A DNA stretch of 64,000 nucleotides, taken from the NCBI RefSeq assembly GCF_000238275.3, contig NZ_AHCF03000003.1, positions 1,240,001 through 1,304,000 on the forward strand, given 5' to 3'. The notes under the pieces are model-generated. The model was not told the DNA's origin, did not search any database, and saw only the letters and a program-made list of their open reading frames with translations. Shown here one piece after another: positions 41,023 to 50,811 of the stretch. Each line of letters opens with the position of its first letter. Position 1 is the stretch's first letter. A program made the translations under genes and the position numbers. This DNA is from Pseudoalteromonas undina. GTDB taxonomy: Bacteria > Pseudomonadota > Gammaproteobacteria > Enterobacterales > Alteromonadaceae.

Positions 41023-42420
41023 TTAGTAAGTTGCGCTGCCTTTAGTACGTGGGAACGCAATCACATCACGTACGTTACCCATACCGGTAACATAAGCAAC
41101 TAAACGCTCAAAACCTAAACCAAAGCCAGAGTGTGGCACGCTACCGTATTTACGGAGGTCGCGGTACCAGCTGTAATCTTCTTTGTTTAAGCCCATCTCT
41201 TCTAGACGTGCATCTAATACATCAAGACGCTCTTCACGTTGTGAACCACCAATGATCTCACCAATACCTGGTGCAACTACGTCCATAGCTGCAACAGTTT
41301 TGCCGTCTTCATTCTGACGCATGTAGAATGCTTTAATATCACGCGGGTAGTTTTTAATAACAACCGGTGCTTTAAAGTGTTCTTCAGCCAAGTAACGCTC
41401 GTGCTCAGACTGTAAATCTACACCCCACTCAACATCGTACTCAAATTTCTTGCCACACGCTTTTAAAATCTCTACAGCATCGGTGTAGTCAACTTGGGCA
41501 AAGTCTTTTTCAACAAATTCTTCTAAACGGCTAATGGCTGTTTTTTCAACACGTAATGCGAAAAATTCCATGTCGTCACGGCGTTCTTCTAATACGGCTT
41601 TAAACACGTACTTAAGCATGTTTTCAGCAAGTTTTGCGATGTCTTCTAAATTAGCAAACGCAACTTCTGGCTCTACCATCCAAAATTCAGCTAAGTGACG
41701 AGATGTGTTAGAGTTTTCTGCACGGAACGTTGGGCCAAAGGTGTAAATTTTTGACATTGCAGAAGCGTACGTTTCACCATTAAGTTGGCCAGATACCGTT
41801 AAAAAGGCTTCTTTACCAAAAAAGTCTTCACTGTAATCAATTTCGCCTTTGTCTGTCATTGGCAGATTTTGCATATCAAGCGTTGATACACGGAACATCT
41901 CACCTGCGCCTTCACAGTCACTTGCAGTAATAATTGGCGTGCTGATCCAGTAAAACCCTTGCTCATGGTAAAAGCGGTGGATTGCTTGTGCTAAACAGTT
42001 ACGGACACGTGTTACTGCGCCAATCATATTAGTGCGAGGGCGAAGGTGAGCGTGTTCACGTAAATACTCAATGCTGTGGCGTTTAGCCGACATTGGGTAG
42101 GTGTCTGGGTTTTCAACCCAACCTAACACAGTTACTGAGTTAGCTTGAATTTCGAAAGATTGACCTTGTCCTGCTGATTGTACTAATACACCGGTAACCG
42201 ACACAGAACAGCCTGCTGTTAAGCTTGTAACTTCATCATAATTATTCAGTGAATTAGGAACTACCGCTTGAATAGGATCAAAACACGAACCGTCATGAAC
42301 GGCTAAAAATGATATTCCTGCTTTTGAATCGCGGCGTGTACGGATCCAGCCTTTAATGGTTACTTGGCTGTCTACCGCAACATTGCCTTTTAATAGCTCT
42401 GAAATCGCTAAATGGCTCAT
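41023..42420 (-). CDS. asnS: Asparaginyl-tRNA synthetase
   Basis: Charges tRNA-Asn; class IIb synthetase. It has an N-terminal OB-fold anticodon domain ([26 protein letters not shown]), motif 2 region [21 protein letters not shown] and motif 3 [15 protein letters not shown]. At 465 residues it matches E. coli AsnS (466). I chose the ATG at 42420 because GGAG lies five bases ahead of it. An upstream GTG at 42426 would have no spacing. Confidence 0.96.
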   Translation of the reverse strand: MSHLAISELLKGNVAVDSQVTIKGWIRTRRDSKAGISFLAVHDGSCFDPIQAVVPNSLNNYDEVTSLTAGCSVSVTGVLVQSAGQGQSFEIQANSVTVLGWVENPDTYPMSAKRHSIEYLREHAHLRPRTNMIGAVTRVRNCLAQAIHRFYHEQGFYWISTPIITASDCEGAGEMFRVSTLDMQNLPMTDKGEIDYSEDFFGKEAFLTVSGQLNGETYASAMSKIYTFGPTFRAENSNTSRHLAEFWMVEPEVAFANLEDIAKLAENMLKYVFKAVLEERRDDMEFFALRVEKTAISRLEEFVEKDFAQVDYTDAVEILKACGKKFEYDVEWGVDLQSEHERYLAEEHFKAPVVIKNYPRDIKAFYMRQNEDGKTVAAMDVVAPGIGEIIGGSQREERLDVLDARLEEMGLNKEDYSWYRDLRKYGSVPHSGFGLGFERLVAYVTGMGNVRDVIAFPRTKGSATY

Positions 42421-42697
42421 CTTCACTCCAATGATATAAGTTGCCTAACTATATAAATTAACTGTGCGTTACTCGTGCTATTTAGCATTTGAGGTCACTG
42501 CACTTGAACCTTGTATAATACCTAGTAAAGTAAAATAAAAAAACTGTTGTGGGCAACTCTTTAAAAGTTTTTAGTGGTACGTTGTTTTTTTAACCAATTT
42601 TTACAGTTAAATAACCACTATTACCATTTGTTGCTCTGAAATTTCATCAATTTGTGGCATTATTAGCAAATAAACCGAATTGACGTATTAATAAAAA

Positions 42698-43141
42698 ATG
42701 GATGCTATGAAACAAGTTTTTATTTTACGAGGACTACCAGGCAGTGGTAAGTCATATTATGCGCAAAATCTCGCCGAGGAACTTTCCGGTGCAGATGAAA
42801 GCCAATATTTTATTTGCTCAACAGATGATTACTTTGTTAACGAGCAGGGTGAGTACCATTTTGATAAGTTTAAATTATCGCAATATCATAATTTAAACTT
42901 GGCCCGTTTTATTAATGCCTTAGCACAAGGCATTGAACTGGTAATAGTGGATAACACCAATATTAAAAAGTGGGAATTTATTGCCTATTCACAAGCAGCC
43001 ATTGCTTTAGGCTATCAGGTAAAAGAAGTGATTGTTGGCGAAGTGAAAGATAAATCAATGCAACACTTATACGCAAAACGCAATAGCCATAACATACCGT
43101 TAAAAACGATTAGTAAAATGGCTTACATGTTTGAGTGGTAA
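42698..43141 (+). CDS. P-loop kinase-like ATPase (AAA_33 type)
   Basis: A 147-residue protein with Walker A RGLPGSGKSYYA near the N-terminus, then FICSTDDYFVNEQGEYHFD and LVIVDNTNIKKWEF. The DNTN-type motif is the pattern of small polynucleotide-kinase-like ATPases such as the N4BP2-related domain. The substrate is unknown. The start may instead be the ATG at 42707 (MKQVFILRG); neither has a strong ribosome site. It converges with the acetyltransferase gene four bases away. Confidence 0.8.
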   Translation: MDAMKQVFILRGLPGSGKSYYAQNLAEELSGADESQYFICSTDDYFVNEQGEYHFDKFKLSQYHNLNLARFINALAQGIELVIVDNTNIKKWEFIAYSQAAIALGYQVKEVIVGEVKDKSMQHLYAKRNSHNIPLKTISKMAYMFEW

Positions 43142-43144
43142 TTA

Positions 43145-43774
43145 TTAAATTTTAGCTAATACGTCTATATCAGAGTGTGTAATGGCATCTAAATGAGCGG
43201 TGATTTTTTCACTGCTCCAGTCCCACCATGCAATCGCTAGAAGTTTATTAATTGTCGCATCATCAAAACGCTTTTTTATCAATTTTGCAGGGTTACCGCC
43301 AACAATGCCATAGGCGGGCACATCAGACGTTACCACAGATTTACTTGCTATAATGGCACCATCACCGACTTTTACTCCTGGCATAATGGTGGCGTTGTAA
43401 CCTATCCACACATCATTACCTATTTCAGTATCTCCCTTAAAAGGTAAATCACCTTGTTGAGGTGCAGATTTTTCCCAGCCATTACCAAATATAAAAAATG
43501 GATAGGTAGAAAAGCCGGAGGTTTGATGATTAGCCCCATTCATAATAAAAGTAACGTCTTTAGCTATCGCACAAAACTTACCTATGATAAGACGGTCCCC
43601 GATAAAATCGAAATGGTAAAGTACATTTTTTTCAAAGTTTTCAGGGCCACCAGGGTCGTCGTAATAGGTATAATCACCAACGTCTATATTCGCAGAGGTG
43701 ATAAAGTTTTTTAAATAACCTACTTGAGGAAACCCTTCCATAGGTGATGGATTGTTTGGATTTGGTCCGTTCAT
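43145..43774 (-). CDS. Vat-like xenobiotic O-acetyltransferase (hexapeptide repeat)
   Basis: A 209-residue left-handed beta-helix acetyltransferase starting [16 protein letters not shown]. The segments [53 protein letters not shown] (with the catalytic His) and [31 protein letters not shown] follow the streptogramin (Vat) and CatB-type chloramphenicol acetyltransferases. Such chromosomal homologues are common and need not give resistance. The ATG at 43774 has a strong GGAGGA site; the start at 43786 would not. Confidence 0.85.
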   Translation of the reverse strand: MNGPNPNNPSPMEGFPQVGYLKNFITSANIDVGDYTYYDDPGGPENFEKNVLYHFDFIGDRLIIGKFCAIAKDVTFIMNGANHQTSGFSTYPFFIFGNGWEKSAPQQGDLPFKGDTEIGNDVWIGYNATIMPGVKVGDGAIIASKSVVTSDVPAYGIVGGNPAKLIKKRFDDATINKLLAIAWWDWSSEKITAHLDAITHSDIDVLAKI

Positions 43775-43804
43775 AGTTTCCTCCAAAGTAGAATATATAA
43801 AGCG

Positions 43805-44815
43805 CTAGCTTTTAAATGCCGCCAGTGGATGAGAGGTACTAAGCGATACATGTACGTTATCACCAGGATTTACCACTACTTCATGACTCACGCGACTTGT
43901 AACCACAGTACCACAGGCTAGTTTTATGGCGCATAATCTGCTGCCGCCTTCAAAGCGTACCCAAATTACTTCGCCATTATTTCCTACACTGCTTTGTACT
44001 AATAATACATCATCTGGACGAAGTAACACCTCTACCTCACCGTTTTCACAGTCAACACCATGAGCGGGAACATTACCAATATCGGTAAGTGCTTGGCCGT
44101 TATTCAGCGTTCCTTTTATAAAACTAGCTTCACCTAGAAAGCGTGCCACAAAGCGATTATTGGGTGCACTAAAGCATTGCTCTGGGCTATCAATTTGCTG
44201 TATTTTTCCGCCTTTTAGTACACCCACGCGATCGCCCACCGAAAGTGCTTCTTCTTGATCGTGCGTTACCCAAATAGCGGGTACGCCGGCTTCTTTAAGC
44301 GCATTACGTATATCCCAACGTAGCATGTCTTTTAAAGCCGCGTCTAAGTTTGATAGTGGCTCATCAAGTAATACAAAGTCTGGCTGGTGGGCTAGGGTGC
44401 GCGCTAATGCAACACGCTGTTTTTGTCCGCCAGAAAGTGTAGCTGGTTTTTTATGTCTAAACGCATCTAAACCGAGTAGCTTTATCCAATGATCGGCAGG
44501 GCTGATGTCTTTAAGTTTAAAACACACATTTTGCTCAACCGTTAAATGGGGAAACAACGCAAAGTCTTGAAACACCATACCCACACTGCGTTTTTCAGGG
44601 GCTACAGTATGCTTTGGTGTAGCAGTCCATTTAGCAACTTTAATTTCGCCGTCGCTAATTGGTAAAAGCCCAGCTAGGGCTTGTAAAATAGTACTTTTAC
44701 CACAACCTGTTGGACCAACAAGCATTAAAATTTCGCTTTCACCTAAAGTGAAATTTAAGTCACTAACAACACGATTACTGCCATAATCTATAGACAACTG
44801 ACTTACAGATAGCAT
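43805..44815 (-). CDS. fbpC: Ferric iron ABC transporter ATP-binding protein
   Basis: A 336-residue ATPase with Walker A LVGPTGCGKSTILQ, signature TLSGGQKQRVALARTLAHQP, Walker B FVLLDEPLSNLD and switch His in VTHDQEEAL. A C-terminal TOBE-type domain (EVLLRPDDVLLVQ, then GSRLCAIKL) is typical of FbpC/PotA-like importers. It is the last gene of a minus-strand operon with the permease and the binding protein, under a Fur-type promoter at 48.2 kb. Confidence 0.92.
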   Translation of the reverse strand: MLSVSQLSIDYGSNRVVSDLNFTLGESEILMLVGPTGCGKSTILQALAGLLPISDGEIKVAKWTATPKHTVAPEKRSVGMVFQDFALFPHLTVEQNVCFKLKDISPADHWIKLLGLDAFRHKKPATLSGGQKQRVALARTLAHQPDFVLLDEPLSNLDAALKDMLRWDIRNALKEAGVPAIWVTHDQEEALSVGDRVGVLKGGKIQQIDSPEQCFSAPNNRFVARFLGEASFIKGTLNNGQALTDIGNVPAHGVDCENGEVEVLLRPDDVLLVQSSVGNNGEVIWVRFEGGSRLCAIKLACGTVVTSRVSHEVVVNPGDNVHVSLSTSHPLAAFKS

Positions 44816-44827
44816 TTATATAAATCC

Positions 44828-46327
44828 TTAATGTTCAAACTGGTTGCGTTTCTCGCCAGACATCATAATAGCTAAAGCCGCCGCAGAAATCACCACCAAC
44901 AATAAACCAGGTATTGCTGCGCGGCCAAAATAACCGGCTTCGTAAACACGCCATAAATACGTAGATAAGGTTTCAAAACCAGTTGGACCCAATAATAGTG
45001 TGGCTTCTAATTCACGCATCGACTCTAAAAATACTAAAGCAGCACCTGCAATAATACCCCGCATAGTCAGTGGTAAAGTAATACGTGTGAAAGCTTCACG
45101 TGGGCTTGCGCCTAACACACGGGCTGATTTTACTAAGCTTGGATCAAGGTGCTCGGTGCTGGTACGCACAGAGCCAACCGCAAGTGGTAAAAAACGTAGC
45201 ATATAAGCAATGATCAATAAGCCCAGTGTTTGATATAAAAATGGCAGTTGTAAGCCGCCATACACAAGCGCTGTGCCCATAACAATCCCCGGAATACCAA
45301 AACCAAAGTAAGTAACGCGTTCCATCACTTTGCCTGCTTTTCCGGTTAAAGCAGCATGCGCCACAGGAATAGCCACAATAACTGTAACAATAGCTGCAAT
45401 GGCTGAAGCGTAAGTAGAGTGCCATGCAATACTAAAATCAAACGAACTGAAACCATCACGCACTAGCCAAAGTGTAAATACTGCGAGTGGTAAGCCAATA
45501 GCAAGTAATAAAATTGGGGCAAAGGTGGCAAACATCGCGCCTAATTGCCATTTTTTTGGGAATAAAATAAGGGGCCGGCCTTGGCGTTCAGACGCAGTTT
45601 TAATTTGCGATTCAATCATTAGTAAAAAGCCAACAATTACCATTAGCTGCATAGACAGCATAGCCGCACGGCTCAGTTCAAAGGCGTTATATTCTACGTA
45701 AATAACACGAGTGAAGGTATCTAGACGCATCATTGCCGGTGTACCAAAGTCAGATAACGTATACAAGGCAACGAGTAATGAGCCCGCAGCAATACCATTT
45801 ACAACACGGGGTAAAATAACTTCAAACACGCTTTGTGTCATCGACATCCCCAATGTACGCGCTGCATTGACCATGCTCGCATCAAGACTAAGTAGGGAGG
45901 AGCGGGTTGTCATCATTACAAACGGGAAGGTATACAAGGTCATTACAATGGCGGCGCCAGTTAAGCCATACATAGAAGGGGTTTCAAAACCAAGTATGTT
46001 ATGTATTTCACCACCAGGGCCAAATGCAGCGTAAAGCGTAAATGCCCCTATATAACTTGGTATAGCTAAAGGGGCGGCAAACACCACCAGCCAAAACTTT
46101 TTAAACGGCAGCTGCACATAGGCGCTAATAAATGCCAGTGGCACACCAATTAAAATTGAGCCTAATACGGTTAATCCCATTAACGACAGGGTATTGCCTA
46201 AAATAGTTAAATTATGACTATCAAAAAAAGAGCTTGCATCACTGGCAAGCGTTATTAAAACAAAAATAGGGGTAAGGGTAACAAGCGCTGCAAGCAGCGC
46301 CATAGGATAAGATGGTGGTATTCGCAT
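44828..46327 (-). CDS. fbpB: Ferric iron ABC transporter permease, two fused halves
   Basis: A 499-residue inner-membrane protein with about twelve helices and two binding-protein-dependent permease domains. The EAA-type loops are visible in both halves (NAARTLGMSMTQSVFEVILPRV and KSARVLGASPREAFTRITLPLT). This fused form is normal for FbpB/SfuB-type iron permeases. Its start overlaps the stop of the binding-protein gene by one base. Confidence 0.92.
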   Translation of the reverse strand: MRIPPSYPMALLAALVTLTPIFVLITLASDASSFFDSHNLTILGNTLSLMGLTVLGSILIGVPLAFISAYVQLPFKKFWLVVFAAPLAIPSYIGAFTLYAAFGPGGEIHNILGFETPSMYGLTGAAIVMTLYTFPFVMMTTRSSLLSLDASMVNAARTLGMSMTQSVFEVILPRVVNGIAAGSLLVALYTLSDFGTPAMMRLDTFTRVIYVEYNAFELSRAAMLSMQLMVIVGFLLMIESQIKTASERQGRPLILFPKKWQLGAMFATFAPILLLAIGLPLAVFTLWLVRDGFSSFDFSIAWHSTYASAIAAIVTVIVAIPVAHAALTGKAGKVMERVTYFGFGIPGIVMGTALVYGGLQLPFLYQTLGLLIIAYMLRFLPLAVGSVRTSTEHLDPSLVKSARVLGASPREAFTRITLPLTMRGIIAGAALVFLESMRELEATLLLGPTGFETLSTYLWRVYEAGYFGRAAIPGLLLVVISAAALAIMMSGEKRNQFEH

Positions 46328-47367
46328 TATAAAACGCCGCTGCTGCGCATTAAGTCAATAGTTGGGCGTAAGTCAGCCAACTGAGTTAAGTCTATTTTTG
46401 GTGGCGAAATACTGGTTAATTTAGGCAAGCCATCAGGTTGCTTTATGTCATTTACTAGCGGAATTTCATACGCTTCACTCGCTAAATAACTTTGTACTTC
46501 AACGCTGAGTAAATAGCGCATAAAGTTAGTTGCTAGTGGGTCGTCAGACAGCGATAAAATACCAGAGGCATTCACTAAACAACCGGCATCTTGCTCTGTA
46601 AATGCAAGATCAAGTTTAGCGTCGGGCTTACCAGACTTCAAACGTAACGTGTAGTAGTGATTAGCAAAACCAATATCTACTTCACCACGTTCAACGCCCA
46701 TTACTACACCGAGTTCGCCAGCGTAGGTTTTTGAGCGTTTTTGCACTTTTTTAAGCCATTTAGCAGTTTTATCATCGCCTTCTAAAATTCGCATAGCGGT
46801 AACAAACGATTGAAAAGAAGCATAAGCTGGTGCCCAACCAATACTTAAATCACTGTCGGCTATTTCCATAATGCTTGTTGGAATTTGCTCTTTGGTTAAA
46901 CGCTCAGTATTAAAAGGCAAAGTACGTATACGACCAGTAACAGGTGCCCACTCATCGTATCTAAACTGTGGCTGTAGCTGTGCAGATAAATCACTAGGCA
47001 TAGGTTTAGCAAGCCCTGCATCGGTTACTAAACCAATAGCGCCCGAATCGACAGCCCAAAATAAGTCTGCACGTTTAACACCCGCTTTGGCTTCGGCAAC
47101 AATCGTATTAGCCAAAGCTGCAGTTGGACCGCGTCGAATAGCAAGATCTAAATCCGGGTTCTTTTTTTGAATGGCTTGTAAAACGTTTTCGTATAAGCCA
47201 CCTTCACCACGTCCCAAATAAAGGGTGAGTGCGCCTTTCAGTTTAGGTAATGTATCTACCGACACGGGGTTGGCAATATCAGCGGCAAACGCGCGTGAAA
47301 GAGATAGCGGCAAAGCGCCAGCTACCCCTAACGCAGCTAAGCCTTGAATAAAGGTTCTGCGTTCCAC
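46327..47367 (-). CDS. fbpA: Iron ABC transporter periplasmic binding protein, Tat-type signal
   Basis: A 346-residue exported protein of the iron-binding (FbpA-like) solute-binding family, upstream of its permease and ATPase. The N-terminus ERRTFIQGLAALGVAGALPLSLSRAFA has a twin-arginine pair and a short hydrophobic core, so it probably leaves by the Tat route. It starts with GTG immediately after the previous stop. I could not identify the paired tyrosine ligands of classical FbpA with certainty, so the ferric assignment rests on the operon and the Fur box. Confidence 0.85.
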   Translation of the reverse strand: MERRTFIQGLAALGVAGALPLSLSRAFAADIANPVSVDTLPKLKGALTLYLGRGEGGLYENVLQAIQKKNPDLDLAIRRGPTAALANTIVAEAKAGVKRADLFWAVDSGAIGLVTDAGLAKPMPSDLSAQLQPQFRYDEWAPVTGRIRTLPFNTERLTKEQIPTSIMEIADSDLSIGWAPAYASFQSFVTAMRILEGDDKTAKWLKKVQKRSKTYAGELGVVMGVERGEVDIGFANHYYTLRLKSGKPDAKLDLAFTEQDAGCLVNASGILSLSDDPLATNFMRYLLSVEVQSYLASEAYEIPLVNDIKQPDGLPKLTSISPPKIDLTQLADLRPTIDLMRSSGVL

Positions 47368-48180
47368 TTAAAATACATCCTTACGTGATTTTTCTGCTTT
47401 TTCAATTAGCGTTTGTGCACGAGTTAACTTAGTTTGCATATCAACAACCACTTCACGTACTTGATTTACTGTTTTATTACCTGAAATAGCCTGCGGTAGG
47501 GTTACGTTAAAGTCTTTTTCAAGAACTTCTACTAAGTTAGCGTCTTGCTCAATGAGTGTGCCTTCTACACCTTCAAATAAATGCAGGTAAGTATCGTGAA
47601 CTATGCTGGTTGCTTCATCGCTTAAACGCTCTGCGTATTTAGCGACCACTCGGTCTAATTTGTGTTTAATTTCATCAATGGTCGCGCTTTGCGTCATTTC
47701 TTTTGTTGCTGTGGCTTTAACGCTTTTTAATAACCCTTTTTGTTGAAACTGAGCCGCTAGCTTAACTGCGCCTAGGCCTTGCCATAAAGCATTGTTCATT
47801 GCTTGTTGCTGCAAACGTACTTCTGAGGCTGGCTTTTTGTTATCAACAGCCATTTTTATGCCATATAAACCTTGCCAAATAGAGGCATATACAGGGACAT
47901 AATTTGTTTCTATGGCGCTGTGAAATTTAACCGATTCCCAGTACTCAATTAAGTCATCAGTATTAACTACTTTAGCGCCTTTTTTCTCGTAATCGCTTAC
48001 TAGGGTATCAACCTTTGAAACCATCCACTCAACGTCTTCGTTGTAGGTTTTTAAATTAGCTTGAAGGTGATTAACATGCTCACCAATTGGGCCGTTAGCA
48101 AGTGCCGGTTGCGCAAAAATCGCAGAAGCGAGTAAAAAAGTTGCACTTAATTTCTTGGCAGGCTTAAGTAATATTTTCAT
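47368..48180 (-). CDS. Secreted helical protein in the ferric transporter operon
   Basis: A roughly 270-residue exported protein, with signal peptide MKILLKPAKKLSATFLLASAIFAQPALA. The rest is predicted mostly helical, with many charged residues and the segment WESVKFHSAIETNYVPVYASIWQGLYG. I do not recognise the family; it loosely recalls imelysin/EfeO-type iron-associated periplasmic proteins, but their full motif is not evident. It is the first gene of the operon and starts 31 bases downstream of a Fur box, which suggests a part in iron capture. Confidence 0.75.
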   Translation of the reverse strand: MKILLKPAKKLSATFLLASAIFAQPALANGPIGEHVNHLQANLKTYNEDVEWMVSKVDTLVSDYEKKGAKVVNTDDLIEYWESVKFHSAIETNYVPVYASIWQGLYGIKMAVDNKKPASEVRLQQQAMNNALWQGLGAVKLAAQFQQKGLLKSVKATATKEMTQSATIDEIKHKLDRVVAKYAERLSDEATSIVHDTYLHLFEGVEGTLIEQDANLVEVLEKDFNVTLPQAISGNKTVNQVREVVVDMQTKLTRAQTLIEKAEKSRKDVF

Positions 48181-48210
48181 AGCAAGTGAGTCCATAAATG
48201 TTATTGTAAA

Positions 48211-48225
48211 TGATAGTCATTATCA
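48211..48225 (-). promoter_or_regulatory. Fur box of the ferric transporter operon
   Basis: TGATAGTCATTATCA matches the 7-1-7 Fur consensus TGATAATCATTATCA at 14 of 15 positions. It lies 31 bases before the first start codon of the minus-strand operon 43805-48180. Confidence 0.85.
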
Positions 48226-48359
48226 TATCCCTAAACATCCCTTAGATCAACACACTAAATCAAGCCAAAGGGTTAAATTTACTAAACTTTACAGAGGAAT
48301 AATAACTAAATAGAAATATCAATTTAATTTTAACTTTAGTGGCTAAAATAATTAACCAT

Positions 48360-49661
48360 CTATACGTAATGTTTACCCTTTATGGCGTTATATATAGCAT
48401 CGCAAAGCTGTTTAATACTGGCATCGTCACTTATATACGGTGGCATTAAGTAAATTAGTTTACCAAATGGGCGTATCCACACTCCTTGGCTAACAAAATA
48501 AGCCTGTATTTTAGCTACATCTACTATTCCTGCCTCATCTGTCAGTTCTACCACGCCAATTGCACCTAAAGTGCGCACATTAACTACATCAGTAAGTGAG
48601 CCACACTGATGTAATTGTTGAAGTGCTTGGTTTATTTCACAAATTCGCTGTTGCCAATCTTGTTCAAGCAATAAGTCTATACTGGCACATGCCACAGCGC
48701 AGGCGAGTGGATTGCCCATAAATGTAGGTCCGTGCATCAAAACACCGGCTTCACCTTCGCTAATGCCTATCGCTATTTTATCGGTCGTTAACGTGGCTGA
48801 TAAGGTCATGGTGCCGCCGGTGAGTGCCTTGCCAATACAAAGTATATCTGGCTGTACATTGGCGTGCTCTACAGCAAACATTATACCTGTACGGCCAAAG
48901 CCTGTGGCAATTTCATCACAAATGAGCAATACATCGTATTGAGTACATAACTTGCGCACACAGGCTAAATATTCAGGATGATAAAAGTTCATTCCTCCCG
49001 CGTTTTGTACTATGGGTTCAATAATAAAGGCGGCAACATGCTGGTGGTGTTTTAAAAAATAGTGTTCTAGTTCATCCGCCTCGGCTTGATTAAACTCGTC
49101 ATGAAATTGGCTAACAGGTGCAGGTACAAATACATGCTCAGGTAAAAAGCCAGAGTACAAGCTATGCATAGAATTAACCGGATCGCACACACTCATGGCC
49201 GCAAAGGTATCGCCATGATAGCCCTTAAACGGAGTCATTAACTTTTGTTTAGTATTAATGCCTTGGCTTAACCAATACTGCAGCGCCATTTTAATCGCTA
49301 CTTCAACACTTACCGAGCCGCTGTCGGCTAAAAATACTTTATTTAAATGCTCGGGCGTTATTGCTACTAGCTTTTTACAAAGCTCCACTGCGCTGTAATG
49401 GGTAATGCCGCCAAACATTACATGGCTCATTTTATTGATTTGCTCTGTCATCGCATTATTTAAAACGGGATGATTGTAGCCATGTATTGCGCTCCACCAA
49501 GAGGCCATACCGTCGATGAGTTTCTCGCCTGTTTCTAGGTGTATAAGGTTGTGATTGGCGTTTGTAACAGGATAAACCGGAATTGGTTGAGTCATTGATG
49601 TATAAGGGTGCCAAATGTGATTTCGGTCAAAATCAAGGTCTATTGTGTGTTTTGTGCTCAT
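48360..49661 (-). CDS. bioA: Adenosylmethionine-8-amino-7-oxononanoate aminotransferase
   Basis: PLP enzyme using S-adenosylmethionine as amino donor to make 7,8-diaminopelargonate in biotin synthesis. The 433-residue protein has NHIWHPYTSM at the N-terminus, IDGMASWWSAIHGYNHP, the PLP Asp region LLICDEIATGFGRTG and the PLP lysine in CIGKALTGGTM. It is divergent from bioBFCD over a 95-base gap, the classical biotin-locus layout. Confidence 0.96.
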   Translation of the reverse strand: MSTKHTIDLDFDRNHIWHPYTSMTQPIPVYPVTNANHNLIHLETGEKLIDGMASWWSAIHGYNHPVLNNAMTEQINKMSHVMFGGITHYSAVELCKKLVAITPEHLNKVFLADSGSVSVEVAIKMALQYWLSQGINTKQKLMTPFKGYHGDTFAAMSVCDPVNSMHSLYSGFLPEHVFVPAPVSQFHDEFNQAEADELEHYFLKHHQHVAAFIIEPIVQNAGGMNFYHPEYLACVRKLCTQYDVLLICDEIATGFGRTGIMFAVEHANVQPDILCIGKALTGGTMTLSATLTTDKIAIGISEGEAGVLMHGPTFMGNPLACAVACASIDLLLEQDWQQRICEINQALQQLHQCGSLTDVVNVRTLGAIGVVELTDEAGIVDVAKIQAYFVSQGVWIRPFGKLIYLMPPYISDDASIKQLCDAIYNAIKGKHYV

Positions 49662-49688
49662 ATGTAAACTTTAGCTATATGGGTTTCG

Positions 49689-49716
49689 TTGACAATGGTA
49701 CGACAATACGTATTCT
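49689..49716 (+). promoter_or_regulatory. Promoter of bioBFCD
   Basis: TTGACA (49689-49694) and TATTCT (49711-49716), spaced 16 bases, lie 40 bases before the bioB start in the bioA/bioB gap. The boxes are seen; use as the promoter is inference. A convincing BirA operator could not be confirmed. Confidence 0.6.
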
Positions 49717-49756
49717 AAGCCAATAACACCAAGAGCAAAAAATAAAAGAGAGTATT

Positions 49757-50797
49757 ATGGAGCTTGCAACAGTTCGCCACGATTGGACCCATAGCGAGGT
49801 TAAAGCCTTATTTGAAATGCCGTTTAACGATCTGCTTTTTAAAGCCGCGACCGTACACCGTGCTAATTTTAATCCTAATCAGGTGCAAATTTCTACTTTA
49901 CTATCAATAAAAACAGGTGCTTGCCCTGAAGATTGTAAATATTGCCCGCAATCAGGTCATTATAAAACCGACCTAGAGCGAGAGCGCCTGCTAGAAGTAG
50001 AAAAAGTAGTAGAGCAAGCACGCCTTGCAAAACAAAAAGGCGCCACCCGTTTTTGTATGGGCGCTGCGTGGTCAGATCCTAAAGATCGTGATATGCCGTA
50101 CATTTCAAAAATGGTTAAAGAAGTAAAAGAGCTTGGCCTTGAAACCTGTATGACCCTAGGTAAGCTTACCAATGAAAAAGCCCATGCGCTGAGTGATGCA
50201 GGGCTTGACTACTATAATCATAATTTAGATACCTCACCTGAATACTACGAACAAATTATATCTACCCGTACCTTTGCAGACAGACTAAACACTATTGATC
50301 ATGTGCGTGATGCCGGTATGAAAGTTTGTTCTGGCGGTATTGTCGGTATGGGTGAGCAACCCAGCGATCGTTATGGGTTATTAATGCAATTGGCTAATTT
50401 ACCGCAGCAACCAGAAAGCGTCCCTATTAATATGCTAGTAAAAGTAAAAGGAACACCGCTTGAAAACGTAGACGACTTAGATCAGTTTGAGTTTATTCGT
50501 ACTATTGCCACCGCGCGTATTATGATGCCGCACAGCTATGTACGTTTATCGGCAGGGCGCAGCGCAATGAATGAGCAAATGCAATCGATGTGTTTTTTTG
50601 CCGGTGCTAATTCCATTTTTTATGGTGATAAACTTCTTACTACTGAAAACCCAGAAGCAGATGCCGATATGCAATTAATTAAAAAGCTGGGTATGAACCC
50701 TGAAACGGCCGAAGACTATTCAGATGAAGCCGTTGCTGCGTCGTTATCTTCTAAAGTGGCCGATAAAGCCAGTTCAGAATTGTTTTATCCTGCTTAA
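49757..50797 (+). CDS. bioB: Biotin synthase
   Basis: Radical SAM enzyme inserting sulfur into dethiobiotin. The 346-residue protein has the CxxxCxxC cluster motif [13 protein letters not shown] (Cys56, Cys60, Cys63), the [2Fe-2S] region with [13 protein letters not shown] and [10 protein letters not shown], and [11 protein letters not shown] with the conserved Arg ligand. It is the first gene of bioBFCD. Confidence 0.97.
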   Translation: MELATVRHDWTHSEVKALFEMPFNDLLFKAATVHRANFNPNQVQISTLLSIKTGACPEDCKYCPQSGHYKTDLERERLLEVEKVVEQARLAKQKGATRFCMGAAWSDPKDRDMPYISKMVKEVKELGLETCMTLGKLTNEKAHALSDAGLDYYNHNLDTSPEYYEQIISTRTFADRLNTIDHVRDAGMKVCSGGIVGMGEQPSDRYGLLMQLANLPQQPESVPINMLVKVKGTPLENVDDLDQFEFIRTIATARIMMPHSYVRLSAGRSAMNEQMQSMCFFAGANSIFYGDKLLTTENPEADADMQLIKKLGMNPETAEDYSDEAVAASLSSKVADKASSELFYPA

Positions 50798-50811
50798 CAT
50801 TGTGTATTGCT

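Noticed and set aside
43145..43774. Acquired antibiotic-resistance gene
   Set aside because: The Vat/CatB-like acetyltransferase sits among core genes without mobile-element signs; such chromosomal homologues often do not confer resistance.
49662..49690. BirA operator between bioA and bioB
   Set aside because: TGTAAAC and GTTTCG halves are present, but the right half is poor and the spacing is shorter than in known BirA boxes.
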